In this document: in pieces, positions 15,058 through 16,785 of the stretch
How the letters are laid out: every line of letters begins with the position of its first letter
How positions within the stretch are numbered: the stretch's first letter is position 1
Assembly (NCBI GenBank): GCA_900539145.1
Contig: UQAX01000054.1
Span: forward strand, 1 to 16,785
DNA: 16,785 bases
Direction of reading: 5' to 3'
Origin: an uncultured Blautia sp.
GTDB lineage: Bacteria; Bacillota; Clostridia; Lachnospirales; Lachnospiraceae
The notes under the pieces: generated by a model
Told to the model about the DNA's origin: nothing
The model's database searches: none
Seen by the model: only the letters and a program-made list of their open reading frames with translations
Made by a program: the position numbers and the translations under genes

Positions 15058-15999
15058 CTACTGCTTCACTCTCTCAAACACTCTCAGCTTAGCGCTTTTA
15101 GAGCGTTTGTTCATTTCCAGTTCTTCTTCACTTGGAAGAATTGGTTTCCTTGTAATCACTTTCCCTTTTGGTTGGTTTCCGCATACACATACCGGAAATC
15201 CCGGAGGGCATGTACAAGGATTTTCGTTTCTTTTAAAAATCGTTTTTACAATACGGTCTTCTAAAGAATGGAAGGTAATAATACAAATTCTTCCTTGGTC
15301 ATTTAACAGTTCAATCATATCATCCAGCGAATTTCTCAGTACATCCAATTCCTGATTTAATTCAATTCTAATTGCCTGAAACGTTTTCTTTGCCGGATGA
15401 CCGCCTACTGCTCTCATTTTCATGGGAATTGCACGTTTGATAATCTCAATCAATTCCCCCGTTGTTTCTATTTCTTTTTCCTGTCTCGCCATACAGATAT
15501 GTTTTGCAATGTTTTTTGCAAACTTGTCCTCGCCGTAATCACGAATAATGCGGTAGAGCTCATTTTCACTGTACTCATTTACAATATTCTTGGCTGTGCG
15601 GGGATTTCTCTGGTCCATACGCATGTCAAGAGGGACATCCTCTCTGTAAGTGAAGCCTCGCTCGCTGTTGTCTAACTGATAAGAAGATACCCCTAAATCT
15701 AAAACAATTCCATCAACAGATGTAATTCCTATCTTTTGTAACTCTCTTTTCATGTTGCAATAATTGCTGCGGATAATCGTCACCTGTTCTTTGAACTCCT
15801 GCAATCGATTTCCCGCAGCATTTATTGCCGCTTCATCTTGATCTATACCTATCAAGCTCCCCTTGGCAGATAACTGCTGACATATTGCATAAGAATGTCC
15901 GCCGCCTCCCAGTGTTCCATCAACATAAATTCCGTCAGGCTTTACCCTTAAGTTCCCTACGGTTTCTTCCAGTAATACGGATTGGTGTTTAAATTCCAT
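15058..15999 (-). CDS. rsmH: 16S rRNA (cytosine(1402)-N4)-methyltransferase RsmH (MraW)
   Basis: SAM-dependent methyltransferase that modifies C1402 in the decoding centre of 16S rRNA. The 313 residues are family-typical. Visible motifs are YVDGTLGGGGHS at 25-36 (SAM binding), GIDQDEAAI at 51-59, the RGFTYREDVPLDMRMD block at 114-129, HPAKKTFQAIRIELNQEL at 201-218, ITFHSLEDR at 241-249, and a cysteine pattern CTCPPGFPVCVCG at 262-274 near the C-terminus. The ATG is preceded by AGGAGAG. It follows mraZ by 18 bases, the near-universal mraZ-rsmH pairing, and is expected to be under MraZ control. Confidence 0.98.
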   Translation of the reverse strand: MEFKHQSVLLEETVGNLRVKPDGIYVDGTLGGGGHSYAICQQLSAKGSLIGIDQDEAAINAAGNRLQEFKEQVTIIRSNYCNMKRELQKIGITSVDGIVLDLGVSSYQLDNSERGFTYREDVPLDMRMDQRNPRTAKNIVNEYSENELYRIIRDYGEDKFAKNIAKHICMARQEKEIETTGELIEIIKRAIPMKMRAVGGHPAKKTFQAIRIELNQELDVLRNSLDDMIELLNDQGRICIITFHSLEDRIVKTIFKRNENPCTCPPGFPVCVCGNQPKGKVITRKPILPSEEELEMNKRSKSAKLRVFERVKQ

Positions 16000-16017
16000 T
16001 TTTCTCTCCTAGCATAC

Positions 16018-16449
16018 TTAGATAACAATACCCATACTCTGCATACCTTCTGCAATGGCATCCATGTCTTCGTAATTGCTGTTTTCCAACCACTTCTCCT
16101 TACTCCAGACTTCGATTCTCGTAAGATTTCCAGTTAATACCACGTCTTTATTGAGACCAGCAAATTCCCGCAACGTTCCCGGTACGAGTATTCTCCCCTG
16201 CTTGTCCAGTTCACACATGGTAGCACTGGCTACAAAGAAACGTAAGAAGGCTCTTGCATTTTTATCATTAAGTGGTAAAGCTTTCAGCTTTTCCTCAAAG
16301 GCTTTCCATTCGTTGTTGGGATAAATGGATAAACAGCCATCCAATCCTTTGGTAAGTACGAATTCTTCTCCCAGCTCTTCTCTGAACTTTGCCGGAATAA
16401 TCATTCTTCCTTTTGCATCTATTGTATGACTATACTCTCCCATGAACAT
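16018..16449 (-). CDS. mraZ: Transcriptional regulator MraZ
   Basis: DNA-binding regulator of the dcw cluster that represses its own promoter by binding direct repeats. The 143-residue protein has two SpoVT/AbrB-like domains. The first begins MFMGEYSHTIDAKGRMIIPA; the second (about 76-123) contains ELDKQGRILVP, with a DKQGR loop equivalent to DAKGR in the first. It closely resembles the Bacillus protein over most of its length. The ATG at 16447-16449 has AAGGTG 8 bases upstream; the in-frame ATG at codon 3 is a weaker alternative. Its likely operator, four 10-bp-spaced repeats, lies about 85 to 125 bases upstream, just past the predicted transcription start, which fits autorepression of the cluster. 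First gene of the unit. Confidence 0.98.
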   Translation of the reverse strand: MFMGEYSHTIDAKGRMIIPAKFREELGEEFVLTKGLDGCLSIYPNNEWKAFEEKLKALPLNDKNARAFLRFFVASATMCELDKQGRILVPGTLREFAGLNKDVVLTGNLTRIEVWSKEKWLENSNYEDMDAIAEGMQSMGIVI

Positions 16450-16471
16450 ACGAACGTCACCTTCTTTCGTG

Positions 16472-16500
16472 AGAACTATAAATCTCCCCTTTATAATTCT
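16472..16500 (-). other. Stem-loop in the mraZ 5' leader
   Basis: An 11-bp stem with one G-U pair forms between 16490-16500 and 16472-16482, with a 7-nt loop that contains a GGGGAG SD-like sequence. It lies about 23 bases upstream of the translation start, just ahead of the true SD. No U-tract follows, so it is not a terminator. It may affect mRNA stability or ribosome access. Confidence 0.4.
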
Positions 16501-16533
16501 CTATGACGCTTCACAGGCACTTCTGCCATCAGC

Positions 16534-16573
16534 CACCCATTTAGCACCACTTTCCACCACTTTCTACCACTTA
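16534..16573 (-). promoter_or_regulatory. MraZ operator: four 10-bp-spaced direct repeats
   Basis: On the minus strand four decamers run head to tail: TAAGTGGTAG (16564-16573), AAAGTGGTGG (16554-16563), AAAGTGGTGC (16544-16553) and a diverged TAAATGGGTG (16534-16543). Known MraZ sites are GTGG/TGGG-type repeats spaced by one helical turn just before mraZ. The array lies directly downstream of the predicted transcription start, where binding would block the polymerase. Confidence 0.85.
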
Positions 16574-16580
16574 TACGTAC

Positions 16581-16609
16581 ATTCTATACTAATCCCATAA
16601 ATTATGCAA
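16581..16609 (-). promoter_or_regulatory. sigma-A-type promoter of mraZ and the dcw cluster
   Basis: On the minus strand TTGCAT (16604-16609) and TAGAAT (16581-16586) are separated by 17 bases. The -35 is only a half match, consistent with a moderate, regulated promoter. Transcription would start near 16574, at the edge of the MraZ box array. Confidence 0.6.
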
Positions 16610-16652
16610 GGGGAAACACATATTCTTTTTCGTTTTTTTCACTTAATTTTAG

Positions 16653-16680
16653 AGGATTTTTCGTATAAAATCCTAATTTT
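16653..16680 (+). terminator. Weak stem-loop, possible plus-strand terminator
   Basis: A perfect 8-bp stem, AGGATTTT at 16653-16660 and AAAATCCT at 16667-16674 with a 6-nt loop, is followed on the plus strand by AATTTTTT. The stem is AT-rich and no plus-strand gene precedes it in this window, so its role is uncertain. It separates the mraZ promoter from the CGGTAC repeat array. Confidence 0.3.
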
Positions 16681-16692
16681 TTCCATTTAAGG

Positions 16693-16785
16693 TGCAAATT
16701 CTGCTCGAACGGTACGCCTATTCTGAAATTGGCGGTACATTCATTCTGATTTAGCGGTACGCGTTTTCTGCTCAAAACGGTACGT
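16693..16785. mobile_element. Probable end of an insertion sequence (IS21-like) continuing past the window
   Basis: The array of CGGTAC repeats begins abruptly after AT-rich DNA. The first candidate boundary is TGCAAATTCTG at 16693, which begins with TG as IS21-family ends do. IS21-family elements carry several direct copies of a transposase-binding site just inside each end, about 20 bp apart, which is the pattern seen here. No transposase gene is inside the window, so the family is an inference. The other end and any target duplication cannot be seen. Confidence 0.4.
16699..16785. repeat. Tandem array of about 22-bp units, TTCTG-N6/7-CGGTAC
   Basis: Four units in direct orientation start at 16699, 16721, 16744 and 16766, giving spacings of 22, 23 and 22 bases. 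Each begins TTCTG and carries CGGTAC 6 or 7 bases later; the last is cut by the window end. The DNA just before (16681-16698, TTCCATTTAAGGTGC) may be a decayed unit. Spacers between cores differ, so the conserved parts are the two blocks, as expected for repeated protein-binding sites. Confidence 0.85.

Noticed and set aside
16699..16785. CRISPR array
   Set aside because: The units are only about 22 bases with two short conserved blocks and no constant long repeat with unique spacers of 25-40 bases.

Overview
The window is ordinary core-genome DNA from a low-to-medium GC Gram-positive bacterium of the Clostridia, most likely Lachnospiraceae. This is judged from the gene order, the Firmicutes-type DivIB, FtsL and MraZ proteins, and strong AGGAGG-type ribosome binding sites. 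All thirteen genes lie on the minus strand, so the biology reads from right to left.

From right to left, positions 16449 to 3317 hold a division and cell wall (dcw) cluster: mraZ, rsmH, an ftsL-like gene, a class B penicillin-binding protein gene with an acidic tail, a second (SpoVD-like) class B penicillin-binding protein gene, mraY, murD, ftsW/spoVE, murA, ftsQ/divIB and ftsZ. MraZ and RsmH are regulatory or modifying proteins. MurA, MurD and MraY make cytoplasmic and lipid-linked peptidoglycan precursors. FtsW polymerises the glycan and the two class B PBPs crosslink it. FtsL and DivIB form the scaffold, and FtsZ is the cytoskeletal ring. murG, murB, murC, murE, murF, ftsA and sepF are absent, and murA sits where murG is found in Bacillus.

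The cluster can be divided into probable transcription units. A TTGCAT/TAGAAT promoter with four 10-bp-spaced MraZ boxes drives mraZ. A good sigma-A promoter (TTGATA-17-TATACT) overlaps the stop codon of the second PBP gene and can drive mraY and murD. A stem-loop with a U-tract lies between murD and ftsW. A second TTGATA-17 promoter drives ftsZ, which ends at a strong intrinsic terminator.

Downstream (left) is an alanine-use pair, ald (L-alanine dehydrogenase) followed by an AGCS-family sodium:alanine symporter. ald has a good promoter and an unusually long leader of about 240 nt.

Two gene-free stretches exceed 300 bases. Positions 2820-3316 hold the ald promoter and leader, an AT-rich tract, a GC-rich block that may be a dispersed repeat, and the ftsZ terminator. 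Positions 16450-16785 hold the mraZ leader, operator and promoter, a weak stem-loop, and a tandem array of about 22-bp units containing CGGTAC. That array runs off the window and looks like the end of an insertion sequence, possibly IS21 family.

I see no new defence, toxin or mobile system. The points most worth a second look are the CGGTAC array, the KTA variant of the third active-site motif in the SpoVD-like PBP, the acidic extracytoplasmic tails on two division proteins, the ald leader and the internal murD/ftsW terminator.
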